DNA from: JANNHP01 sp031404455
Lineage (GTDB): Bacteria > Planctomycetota > JAJSAM01 > JAJVHW01
NCBI GenBank assembly: GCA_031404455.1
Contig: JANNHP010000075.1
Coordinates: 1 to 29,536, forward strand
Direction: 5' to 3'
Length of the DNA stretch: 29,536 nucleotides
Part shown: piece after piece, positions 21,303-29,536 of the stretch
Numbering within the stretch: the stretch's first letter is position 1
How the letters are laid out: each line of letters starts with the position of its first letter
The notes under the pieces: generated by a model
Told to the model about the DNA's origin: nothing
Database searches by the model: none
The model's input: only the letters and a program-made list of their open reading frames with translations
Translations under genes and position numbers: made by a program

Positions 21303-24206
21303 ATGAAGAATCACTTCGGTCGCTTCCTGCTCGTCTTCGTGATCGTCGGCCTGAGCGCGTGGGCCTACCTCAAGAAGCCGCCGCCGCTGGGACTCGATCT
21401 CGCGGGCGGATCGTCGCTCACGTACAAGGCCCGCGCCGCGGACAACGAGCTGACGAAGGACCGCCTGAAGCGCGCGATCGAAGTCATCGAGGACCGCCTG
21501 AACGCCACGGGCGTCGCCGAGATCACGATCACGTCCACGGAGGCGCAGGAGATCGTCGTCGAGCTGCCGGGCCGTACGGCAGAGCAGATTCGCGATATCA
21601 AGGCCCTGATCGAGCGCAACGGCCAGCTCCAGTTCCGGATCGTCGCGGAGCAGTCTCTCCAGACCGCGCAGCGAGGCCAGCGCGAGGCGGGCAAGGCCGC
21701 CGGACTGAACATCGGGGCGCCCCCCGGTTACGCGTGGTTCCCGCAGTCGGACGGCGGACCGGAACTGCTCGTGAAGACGCCGGAGCAGCCGCTGAAAGAC
21801 GAGCTCGACCGGCTTCTGAAGAAGGGCGCCTCCGAGGACTCCCCGGAGGTCAAGGCCGCGCGAGCGAAGTACGACGAGGCCGCGCGCAACGAGGTGTTCA
21901 CCGGGGACCAGCTCGTGAAGACCGACATCCATCGCCAGACGATGCAGATCGTCGTGTTCTTCGAGTTCAGGGACGACCGCAAGCCCTACTTCGGCGCCTT
22001 CACCGAGAAGAACATCGGCGAGCCGATGGCGATCATCCTCGACGGTTCGATCAACTCGTCGCCGAACATCAAGAGCAGGCTCCCGGGCGAAGGCATCATC
22101 GAAGGCGGCGGCAGCATCGGGTTCAAGGAGTCGGAGGCGAGGGCTCTCGCGATCGTCCTCGAGTCCGGCTCGACCGGCATCAACCTCACGCTCTCGCGCG
22201 AGGAGTCGCTCGGCCCGAGCCTCGGCGAGGTGGCGATCGAGCGAGGCCTGTGGTCGGTGATCGTCGGGCTCGGTCTCGTCGTCGTGACGATCTTCTACTA
22301 CTACCGGCTTCCCGGGATGGTCGCGAACTTCGCGCTCCTCCTCAACATCGTGATCCTGATGGGCGTCCTCGCGTTCTTCCGCGCGGCACTGACGCTCCCC
22401 GGCATTGCCGGAATCGTGCTCACGCTCGGCATGGCCGTCGACGCGAACGTGCTCATCTTCGAGCGTTACCGCGAGGAACGTCACCGCGGCAAGAGCGTCA
22501 CCGAGGCGATCACCGCGGGCTACGACCGCGCGATGAGCGCGATCATCGACAGCAACGCGACCACGATCCTCACGGCGATCGTGCTCATCGTGATGGGATC
22601 GGGTTCCGTGAAGGGCTTCGGCGTCACGCTGACGGTCGGCCTGCTCGCGTCGATGTTCACCAGCGTGTACGTGACGCGCTGGATCTTCGACTGGGCCACC
22701 GACCGCGGAATCGTGAAGGACCTCGTGCTCGGACCGGACAAGAAGACGCCGACTTTCGACTTCATGCGCAAGCGGCGTTGGTTCACGTTCCCCTCGTCGA
22801 TCCTCATGATCCTCGGAGCGTTCGCCTATCTCGCGCGTGACGACTACGAGAAACGGGACCTCGAGTTCGTCGGCGGCCAGGAGGCGGTCATCCAGCTCGC
22901 CCGCGCCATCACGCCCGCGGAGGCCGACCGGCTCGTCAAGTCGGATGCCCGCTACGCCGAGGCTTCCATCGTGACGCTGGCGTCCGAGGGCATCGAAGGG
23001 GACGTCAAGGCCGGCGAGACGAACCGGTTCCGCCTCCGCACGAAAGCGGCGACGTCGGTGCAGGGTGAGGCGTTCGTCGCCCACCTTAACGAGGCATTCA
23101 AGGATCTCCTCGTCCCTCCGCCATTCGGCGACGTCGTGGTCGAACCGCCGAAGGCGGGTGTCGCGAGGGCTGCGCTCACGGTCCACACCGTCGGCCCCGC
23201 CGGCGACCCGGCGCAGTGGAAGACGGCGCTCGCCGCCGCGGGCTTCGTCTCGCCCGAGGCAACGGCCGACCCCGCCGCCCCCAACCTGATAAGGCTCTCC
23301 GTCGGCGACCCCGCGGCGAACGCGTCGGCCGAGACCGTGAAGGCGCGAGTGGGCCAGGCGATGAAGGAGATCCAACCGAAGGTCACGCTCTCCGACCCGA
23401 TGCCCGCGAAGTCGTTCCTGGAAAAGAGCCGGGCCGAGGACCTGTACCTATCCGCCGTCTGGGCGGTCATCGTCTCCCTCTTGATCGAGATCGTGTACAT
23501 CCGCATCCGGTTCGCCGACTACAGCCACGGCTTCGCGGCGGTCGTCGCGATCATCCACGACGTCGCGATCACGCTGGGCGCGGTCGCGGTGGCCGATCAC
23601 TTCGGTCTCGTCTACGCGAAGGTCAACCTCGTGCTGATCGCCGCGTTCCTCACGCTCATCGGCTACTCGATGAACGACAACATGGTCGTGTTCGACCGTA
23701 TCCGCGAGACGCTCGGCAAGCGGCGCGTCGTCACGTCGTCGCTCATCAACGACGCCGTGAACCTGACGCTCGTGCGCTCGATCCGCACGTCGGTGACGGT
23801 CTTCGCGGTCGTGCTCGCCCAGGCGATCTTCGCCTTCGGCACGGGTTCACCGCTCGAGGGCTTCGCGTTCGTCATGGTCGTGGGCGTCGTCGCGAGCATG
23901 TACTCCTCGATCTTCATCGCCGCCCCGCTGCTGCTCTTCCTGCCCGTCTACCTCAAGAAGTTCACCGAACGCCCCTGGGTGACGACCTCGATGATCGTGG
24001 GAACGCTCGTCGGCGCGATCATCACGCTCAAGGCGACCGAGCCGGGCGTGCAACTCTGGATCGGCGCGCTGCTCGCCTTCAACATCCCCATCCACTTCCT
24101 GCGCTACTTCTTCCCCTGGCTCCTGCACGAGGACCCCGACTCGTTCGTCCAGACGGAGATCGACCGGGAGAACGACGACCGTCCGCTCGTGAAGCCGGGT
24201 ATCTGA
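21303..24206 (+). CDS. secDF: Fused protein translocase subunit SecDF
   Basis: A 967-residue fusion of SecD and SecF, which use the proton gradient to help pull proteins across the membrane. SecD part (1 to about 500): LGLDLAGGSS (35-44), a periplasmic P1 region about 60-280, PMAIILDGSINSSPNIKSR, GSTGINLTLSREESLGPSLG, then transmembrane helices with the key aspartate in GMAVDANVLIFERYREE (D near 380). SecF part (about 505-967): EFVGGQ (near 522), a long periplasmic stretch of about 180 residues, then VVAIIHDVAITLG, LIGYSMNDNMVVFDRIRE and extra C-terminal helices. Fused SecDF also occurs in Bacillus and some other phyla. Start is ATG 21303 with GGAG upstream. It follows yajC and precedes a LysM gene. 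Confidence 0.96.
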   Translation: MKNHFGRFLLVFVIVGLSAWAYLKKPPPLGLDLAGGSSLTYKARAADNELTKDRLKRAIEVIEDRLNATGVAEITITSTEAQEIVVELPGRTAEQIRDIKALIERNGQLQFRIVAEQSLQTAQRGQREAGKAAGLNIGAPPGYAWFPQSDGGPELLVKTPEQPLKDELDRLLKKGASEDSPEVKAARAKYDEAARNEVFTGDQLVKTDIHRQTMQIVVFFEFRDDRKPYFGAFTEKNIGEPMAIILDGSINSSPNIKSRLPGEGIIEGGGSIGFKESEARALAIVLESGSTGINLTLSREESLGPSLGEVAIERGLWSVIVGLGLVVVTIFYYYRLPGMVANFALLLNIVILMGVLAFFRAALTLPGIAGIVLTLGMAVDANVLIFERYREERHRGKSVTEAITAGYDRAMSAIIDSNATTILTAIVLIVMGSGSVKGFGVTLTVGLLASMFTSVYVTRWIFDWATDRGIVKDLVLGPDKKTPTFDFMRKRRWFTFPSSILMILGAFAYLARDDYEKRDLEFVGGQEAVIQLARAITPAEADRLVKSDARYAEASIVTLASEGIEGDVKAGETNRFRLRTKAATSVQGEAFVAHLNEAFKDLLVPPPFGDVVVEPPKAGVARAALTVHTVGPAGDPAQWKTALAAAGFVSPEATADPAAPNLIRLSVGDPAANASAETVKARVGQAMKEIQPKVTLSDPMPAKSFLEKSRAEDLYLSAVWAVIVSLLIEIVYIRIRFADYSHGFAAVVAIIHDVAITLGAVAVADHFGLVYAKVNLVLIAAFLTLIGYSMNDNMVVFDRIRETLGKRRVVTSSLINDAVNLTLVRSIRTSVTVFAVVLAQAIFAFGTGSPLEGFAFVMVVGVVASMYSSIFIAAPLLLFLPVYLKKFTERPWVTTSMIVGTLVGAIITLKATEPGVQLWIGALLAFNIPIHFLRYFFPWLLHEDPDSFVQTEIDRENDDRPLVKPGI

Positions 24207-24258
24207 CGCACGGACCGGCTCCGCGAGCGATAGCATCGCGGCGCGGAGGGATGCCAAC

Positions 24259-24753
24259 ATGGCCGAGGACGCTCCGAACGAGTCGGGACGTGCGAGTCCG
24301 GTCGAGGCAACCGAGCGCAGGCCTGCGGCCGAGAACGGCGAACGTGCGGGCGACTTCGAACGCTACGCACTCATCGCGGCGCTGACCCTGGTCGTCCTCT
24401 GCCTGCTCATCTGGGACAATTGGCAGGGCAACGGTGGCCCCGCCCCGGCACCTCGAGCCGACCGCACGCTGAAGGTCGAGTTGGGCGGCGCAGGACCCGG
24501 GCCGGGGAAGTCGCCCCCCGCCGCGGACGCCCCTCGCGTCACGATCGACGCGCCGCCCGTCGCTCCGCCGCGCTCGCCCCCGCCGGTGCCGCCGGAACGC
24601 ACGTACTCAGTGCGGAGCGGCGACACTCTCGGCGAAATCGCGAAGCGCGAACTGGGCTCGGCGTCGCGGGCCGGCGAGATCGCGCGGCTGAACGGAATCT
24701 CCGACCCGGCGAAGATACGGGAGGGCGAGGTCCTCCGCATCCCGGCGAAGTAG
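24259..24753 (+). CDS. Single-pass membrane protein with C-terminal LysM domain
   Basis: A 164-residue protein. Residues 36-55 form one transmembrane helix (YALIAALTLVVLCLLIWDNW); the N-terminus is hydrophilic and should be cytoplasmic. A Pro/Ala/Gly-rich linker (56-112) leads to a LysM domain at about 114-162 (YSVRSGDTLGEIAKRELG, EIARLNGISDPAKIREGEVL, RIP). LysM binds peptidoglycan, so it may tether the membrane to the cell wall or be an assembly factor; no hydrolase domain is present. GGAGGG lies 8 bases before ATG 24259. It starts 52 bases after secDF, so co-transcription is likely. It ends directly next to the hflX stop on the other strand. Confidence 0.92.
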   Translation: MAEDAPNESGRASPVEATERRPAAENGERAGDFERYALIAALTLVVLCLLIWDNWQGNGGPAPAPRADRTLKVELGGAGPGPGKSPPAADAPRVTIDAPPVAPPRSPPPVPPERTYSVRSGDTLGEIAKRELGSASRAGEIARLNGISDPAKIREGEVLRIPAK

Positions 24754-26052
24754 TCACGGGGTCCGGGTCAGAGCCCGCAGGTCCTCCTCGATCTTCGCGG
24801 CATCACGCGGAGCCGCGTGGATGCGCAGAACGACGATGTCGTCCTCGTAGCGCCGCTCGGTCACCGTGGCACGCTCGTCGATGAACGCCAGGAGGCGCCC
24901 AGCGCCCGCCGGCACCCTCAGTTCGAGCGCAACGTTGGCCGATTGCGCGACACCCGCGACCCGGCCCTCGAGCTCCGCGATGCCGGCCCCGCTCTTCGCC
25001 GACACCCCGATGCCGCCCGGCGTGGAATCGATCAGGCTCTGGGCGAGCAGCCGATCGCGTACGGCGTCGAGCTTGTTGAACACCACGAGTCGCCGACTCG
25101 CGCGCGCGCCGATTCCGTCCAGGGTCTCGTCCACGACTCTCATCTGCAGTTCCGCGTCCGGATTCGAAGTGTCGACCACGTGCAGGAGGAGGTCTGCGTC
25201 GATCGCCTCGGCCAGGGTCGACTGGAACGACGCCACGAGATGGTGCGGCAGGTCCCGGATGAACCCGACCGTGTCGGAGAGGAAGACGCGCGTGTTCCCG
25301 GGTAGCTCCCAAGCGCGGGTCTGCGTGTCGAGCGTGGCGAAGAGCTTGTCCTCGATGAAAGCGTCGGCGCCGGTCAGCCGGTGGAGCAGCGTGCTCTTCC
25401 CGGCATTCGTGTATCCGACGAGTGAGACCTTGAAATACTGGCGTCGCGCGGCGGACTGGCTGGCCCGCTGGCGCTCCACCACCTCGAGCTGACGCTTCAG
25501 GACGGAGATCCGTTTCCCGATGATCCGCTTGTCCTCTTCGATCTGCTTCTCGCCCGGGCCGCGCGATCCGATCGCGCCCTCCATCCGCTCGAGGTGGGTC
25601 CACATTCGCTTGAGCCGCGGTTTCTGGTACTCCATCTGCGCGAGTTCCACCTGCAGCGCAGCCTGCTTCGAGCGGGCCCTCGTGGCGAAGATGTCGAGGA
25701 TGAGGCGACTGCGGTCGACGATGCTGCGGCCGATCTCCTTCTCGAGATTGCGCTCCTGCGCCGGCGAGAGATCGTTGTCGAAGATCACGACGTCGGCGTT
25801 CGAGGCCGCCGCGAGCGCGGCAACCTCCCTGGCCTTGCCGCGACCTATGAAGAACGCCGCGTCCGGACGAGGCCTGCGCTGCACGACCTCCCCGACGACC
25901 AGCGCACCTGCGGTCGCCGCGAGACGTTTCAGTTCGGCCAGCGGCGCCTCCGCCGAGTCGGGCGCGTCCGGCAGTTCGACCCCCACGACGACGGCGCGCT
26001 GGGCGCCGTGAGCCGACGGATCGCGCTCCACCCCTTCGGTTCGTGACTTCAC
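24754..26052 (-). CDS. hflX: GTPase HflX, ribosome-associated
   Basis: GTPase of the Obg-HflX group that splits or rescues stalled ribosomes. The 432-residue product has the HflX N-terminal domain (FFIGRGKAREVAAL, VVIFDNDLSPAQERNLE, IVDRSRLILDIFATRA), the linker GSRGPGEKQIEEDKR, and a G domain: GYTNAGKSTLLHRLTGA (G1), DTVGFIRDLPHHLV (G3), FNKLDAV (G4) and VSAKSGAGI (G5). Length is typical. Start is GTG 26052, overlapping the nadB stop by 4 bases (GTGA), so it is translated with nadB. All nucleotide-binding residues appear intact. Confidence 0.97.
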   Translation of the reverse strand: MKSRTEGVERDPSAHGAQRAVVVGVELPDAPDSAEAPLAELKRLAATAGALVVGEVVQRRPRPDAAFFIGRGKAREVAALAAASNADVVIFDNDLSPAQERNLEKEIGRSIVDRSRLILDIFATRARSKQAALQVELAQMEYQKPRLKRMWTHLERMEGAIGSRGPGEKQIEEDKRIIGKRISVLKRQLEVVERQRASQSAARRQYFKVSLVGYTNAGKSTLLHRLTGADAFIEDKLFATLDTQTRAWELPGNTRVFLSDTVGFIRDLPHHLVASFQSTLAEAIDADLLLHVVDTSNPDAELQMRVVDETLDGIGARASRRLVVFNKLDAVRDRLLAQSLIDSTPGGIGVSAKSGAGIAELEGRVAGVAQSANVALELRVPAGAGRLLAFIDERATVTERRYEDDIVVLRIHAAPRDAAKIEEDLRALTRTP

Positions 26053-27701
26053 GCGACGACTCCGCGCGCGGTTGCAAGCGGAACGATCCTCGTCGCCTCG
26101 TCTCTCTTCTGGACGATGTGCGCGAGGAACGATGCGTCATCGCGGGCTGGGTGGTCGGTCCGCCAGTGAACTCCTCGCGTCTCGCAGCGGAGCAATGCCG
26201 CCTCGACCAGGAGTTCGGCCAGGATGCAGAGGTTCTGGGCTTCCAGACCGCGCTGATCGGGCATCGTCCTGGTCAGCTCGAGCCGGTTCCAACGCCGAAG
26301 TTCGGCCAGCGCGTCGGTGAGGTCGCGTCCGTCACGCTGCACGCCCGCCCGGCGCCAGACGAGGCTCTCGACCGATCTGAGAAGGTCGTTCACGTCCAAC
26401 TCGCCGGCCGCCGGTCCCGGACCGGCTCCCGCCAGATCGCGCGCGATCGGGCGGCCGGCCTTCGATGCATCGAGCGCGGCCGCCGTTCCCGCGCGCCCGC
26501 CGGCAACCATGCCCTCGAGCAGGCTGTTCGACGCCAGGCGGTTCGCGCCGTGGAGCCCGCTGGACGTCGCCTCGCCCGCGGCGAAGAGGCCGGCGAGATC
26601 CGTCCTGCCGTCGAGATCGACGACGACTCCACCAACCGTGTAGTGAGCGGCCGGGCGAACCGGCAGCAGGTCGCGCCTGACATCCAGCCCGACGGCCAGA
26701 CCGGTCTCGACCACTCCCGGAAGGCGCTCGGCGAGCCGATCGGGATCGATCTGACGGAGATCCAGGAACACGTGCGTGAAACCGTTGGCGAGCATGTGCG
26801 ACACCATGGCACGACTCACCACGTCGCGCGGAGCGAGCTCAGCCCGCTCGTCGTACGACCCGAGGAACCGGTCGCCCTTCGGATCGATCACGATGGCTCC
26901 CTCTCCTCGGGCGGCCTCCGATACGAGCTTGCGCGGCGCCCCGGGAACGTAGAGCACCGTCGGATGGAATTGCATGAACTCCATGTCCCGGAGCGCCGCA
27001 CCCGCCCGATAGGCCATCGCAATCCCGTCGCCGGTCGTCACTGCGGGATTCGTGCTCTCACGGAAGAGACGAGCCGCACCGCCGGTCGCCAAAACGACCG
27101 ATCCCCCCCAGACGACGCGGATCTCGCCCTTGACGTCGGCCAGCACGCCTACGCAGCGCCCGTCGTCGGTGAGCAGATCGATCGCGAACGCGCCCTCGGA
27201 CACACGAACGCCCTCCGCTTCGCTCACGGCGCGAGTGAGCGCCAACTCGATCTGGCGCCCCGTGGAGTCCGCATGAGCGTGGGCGACCCGCCGCACTCGA
27301 TGTCCTCCCTCGCGTCCGAGGAGCAGGGCTCCGTCTTGCGCCCCGCGGTCGAAGGGCACGGCCAGCCTCTCGAGAGCCTCGATCGCACGCGGCCCGTCGC
27401 CCACGACCGACCGCACCACGTCCTCGTGGCACAAGCCATCTCCGGCCGCGAGCGTGTCCTGTACGTGCATCTCGATCGAATCGTCAGGCCCGATCGCAGC
27501 AGCGACTCCAGCCTGCGCGTAGAGAGTGTTGCTCTCGACGCGCGTGTCCTTGGTCAGCGCTAGGACGTTTGCCCCCCTCTGAGCGGCTGCAAGGACCGCT
27601 GCGTTCCCGGCGATGCCCGTGCCGACCACCACGACATCGGCGAACACCTGCGGCAACGAGCGTGCATCGAACGTCCGAAGGAACCTGGGTACGCTGCTCA
27701 C
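26049..27701 (-). CDS. nadB: L-aspartate oxidase
   Basis: Flavoenzyme that oxidises L-aspartate to iminoaspartate, the first step of de novo NAD synthesis. The 550-residue product has the FAD-binding VVVVGTGIAGNAAVLAAAQ (residues 23-41), ESNTLYAQAGVAAAIG, LATGGAARLF, TTGDGIAMAYRAGAALRDME, FMQFHPTVLY, RDVVSRAM, AAHYTVGGVVVDLDGRT, GLFAAGEATSSGLHGANRLA, SNSLLEG and DHPARDDASFLAHIVQK. The motif set separates it from succinate dehydrogenase. Start is GTG 27701; upstream sequence shows no strong Shine-Dalgarno. It is co-transcribed with hflX through a 4-base overlap. nadA and nadC are not in the window. Confidence 0.97.
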   Translation of the reverse strand: MSSVPRFLRTFDARSLPQVFADVVVVGTGIAGNAAVLAAAQRGANVLALTKDTRVESNTLYAQAGVAAAIGPDDSIEMHVQDTLAAGDGLCHEDVVRSVVGDGPRAIEALERLAVPFDRGAQDGALLLGREGGHRVRRVAHAHADSTGRQIELALTRAVSEAEGVRVSEGAFAIDLLTDDGRCVGVLADVKGEIRVVWGGSVVLATGGAARLFRESTNPAVTTGDGIAMAYRAGAALRDMEFMQFHPTVLYVPGAPRKLVSEAARGEGAIVIDPKGDRFLGSYDERAELAPRDVVSRAMVSHMLANGFTHVFLDLRQIDPDRLAERLPGVVETGLAVGLDVRRDLLPVRPAAHYTVGGVVVDLDGRTDLAGLFAAGEATSSGLHGANRLASNSLLEGMVAGGRAGTAAALDASKAGRPIARDLAGAGPGPAAGELDVNDLLRSVESLVWRRAGVQRDGRDLTDALAELRRWNRLELTRTMPDQRGLEAQNLCILAELLVEAALLRCETRGVHWRTDHPARDDASFLAHIVQKRDEATRIVPLATARGVVA

Positions 27702-27816
27702 CGTGCCATGCTACGTATGCGCCCGCCGCGCCGCACGGAACGCCCCGACCCGCAGCACGGAGTGACGATCCGTCTGACAATCCTACAGGTCAGCAGCCAC
27801 GCCGTTCGTCCGAAGC

Positions 27817-27833
27817 GGCGCCCGCGCGGCGCC
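27817..27833 (-). terminator. Hairpin downstream of the tRNA pair
   Basis: GGCGCC (27817-27822) and GGCGCC (27828-27833) form a perfect 6-bp stem with a CGCGC loop, 27 bases past the 3' end of tRNA-Ala. There is no U-run. It may end the tRNA transcript before nadB. The remaining bases to 27701 presumably hold the nadB promoter, which I cannot place. Confidence 0.4.
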
Positions 27834-27859
27834 AACCTCCGCCATGCTCATCGCGGCCG

Positions 27860-27932
27860 TGGAGGCGGCCGGGATCGAACCGGCGACCTACGACTTGCAA
27901 AGCCGTTGCTCTACCAACTGAGCTACGCCCCC
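27860..27932 (-). tRNA. tRNA-Ala (anticodon TGC)
   Basis: Read on the minus strand, the acceptor arm GGGGGCG pairs with CGCCTCC, the D arm is GCTC...GAGC, the anticodon stem ACGGC/GTCGT holds the loop TTTGCAA (anticodon TGC), and the T arm is GCCGG-TTCGATC-CCGGC. The discriminator is A. The 3' CCA is not encoded (ACGG follows), unlike the neighbouring tRNA-Ile. It lies 27 bases after tRNA-Ile. Confidence 0.97.
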
Positions 27933-27959
27933 GGCACGGCTCCGTCGCCGCGAACCGCG

Positions 27960-28036
27960 TGGTGGGCCAATGAGGACTCGAACCTCAGACCTCGCGCTTA
28001 TCAGGCGCGTGCTCTAGCCACCTGAGCTACTGGCCC
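27960..28036 (-). tRNA. tRNA-Ile (anticodon GAT)
   Basis: On the minus strand, GGGCCAG pairs with TTGGCCC, the D arm is GCTC...GAGC, the anticodon stem CGCGC/GCGCG encloses CTGATAA (anticodon GAT), and the T arm is CTGAG-GTTCGAG-type. The discriminator A is followed by an encoded CCA (27962-27960). It reads IleuA first, then Ala, but lies downstream of 5S rather than between 16S and 23S. A TATTCT hexamer (minus strand) about 15 bases before the tRNA could be a -10 box, so the pair may have its own promoter (weak evidence). Confidence 0.97.
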
Positions 28037-28130
28037 TACGCGGATCGCGAAGAATAGGAAGCACGCTCGCGACACGCATCGAAAAAAGGCATGCGCTCGG
28101 ACACCCCAGCCTCACGTCACGGCCCTGCCC

Positions 28131-28164
28131 CGAAACGCAAAGACCCGCCCTTTCGGGCGGGTCT
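28131..28164 (-). terminator. Intrinsic terminator after 5S rRNA
   Basis: AGACCCGCCC (28141-28150) and GGGCGGGTCT (28155-28164) form a perfect 10-bp stem with a 4-base loop (GAAA on the minus strand). On the minus strand TTGCGTTT follows. It separates the 23S-5S transcript from the tRNA-Ile/Ala pair. Confidence 0.85.
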
Positions 28165-28177
28165 GAGCGAGTTTTGG

Positions 28178-28292
28178 ACCTGGCGGCGACCTACTCTCCC
28201 GCGACAATCGTCGCAGTACCATCGGCGCGACCGGCTTAACGGCCGTGTTCGGAATGGGAACGGGTGTTTCCCGGCCGCTATGGCCACCAGGA
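28178..28292 (-). rRNA. rrf: 5S ribosomal RNA
   Basis: Read on the minus strand: CCTGGTGGCCATAGCGGCCG starts it, CCCGTTCCCATTCCGAACAC is the conserved loop region, GGGAGAGTAGGTC lies near the 3' end, and GCCGCCAGG closes the terminal stem with CCTGGTGGC (one G-U pair). Length about 115. It follows 23S by about 105 bases and precedes the intrinsic terminator. The ends are estimated to within a few bases. Confidence 0.96.
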
Positions 28293-28396
28293 TATCTTTT
28301 TTGAAATCGAGACGCGTCACGAGCACCGATCAACCGAGAGCATGGACTATCAAACCGGCCCTCACTGTGCGCGCTCTGAGCGACGCGCAGGAAGGC

Positions 28397-29466
<1,070 letters not shown>

Positions 29467-29536
29467 GAAACCGGTGATTTCCTCGGCAGCCGGATTATAG
29501 AGGGTAATGCGACCATCCGTTCCGACGACAATCACC
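29467..29536 (-). other. PAS-domain coding fragment abutting 23S rRNA
   Basis: The last 70 bases, read on the minus strand, translate as VIVVGTDGRITLYNPAAEEI, then TGF, a typical start of a PAS sensor domain (hydrophobic strand, DGRI, N-AAE). PAS similarity ends exactly where 23S similarity begins; the frame then runs into the rRNA gene. The stretch looks less GC-rich than the window's protein genes. It may be an assembly chimera at a contig end, or a genuine break or insertion in the rRNA gene. Confidence 0.55.

Overview
The window is GC-rich bacterial DNA (roughly 70% GC in the protein-coding part) with a compact, mostly housekeeping gene set and several lineage-specific repeat proteins. 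The fused SecDF, the exported TPR/HEAT proteins, the von Willebrand A (VWA) plus glutamine-amidotransferase-like membrane protein, the DUF4388/PEGA/PQQ protein and the odd rRNA/tRNA layout together suggest Planctomycetota or a neighbouring deep phylum. That placement is an inference; no 16S gene lies in the window. GTG starts and 4-base stop/start overlaps are common.

Layout. 1-5990 (minus): a run read aroA -> inactive-looking STAND/NB-ARC-type NTPase -> glyQ -> exported TPR/HEAT protein -> glyS (cut by the window start). The TPR/HEAT gene sits between the two subunits of glycyl-tRNA synthetase. 6030-8499 (plus): purC-purE-mtnA, each overlapping the next by 4 bases. 8503-10900 (minus): two pairs of genes, a winged-helix regulator with a membrane protein, and two further membrane proteins. 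Near-identical CAAAG/CTTTG palindromes lie upstream of both pairs, suggesting one small regulon. 11139-14801 (plus): a 1220-residue membrane protein with DUF4388, TPR, one transmembrane helix, PEGA and a PQQ-like propeller. 14798-19076 (minus): TPR lipoprotein, HEAT lipoprotein and a two-MIDAS VWA membrane protein. 19298-19579 (plus): an HU-family DNA-binding protein. 19638-20732 (minus): mnmA. 20900-24753 (plus): yajC, fused secDF and a LysM membrane protein. 24754-27701 (minus): nadB-hflX.

The right end is an rRNA region on the minus strand: 23S (3' part), 5S, an intrinsic terminator, then tRNA-Ile(GAT) and tRNA-Ala(TGC). These two tRNAs usually sit between 16S and 23S; here they lie downstream of 5S. 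In the last 70 bases the 23S sequence stops and a PAS-domain coding sequence begins, which is either an assembly chimera or an interruption of the rRNA gene.

The observations I rate highest are the palindromic operators shared by the two membrane-protein operons, the exported repeat protein nested between glyQ and glyS with a 14-bp perfect hairpin early in glyS, the five-module sensor-like protein, the NTPase lacking its P-loop lysine, and the 23S/PAS junction with displaced Ile/Ala tRNAs.
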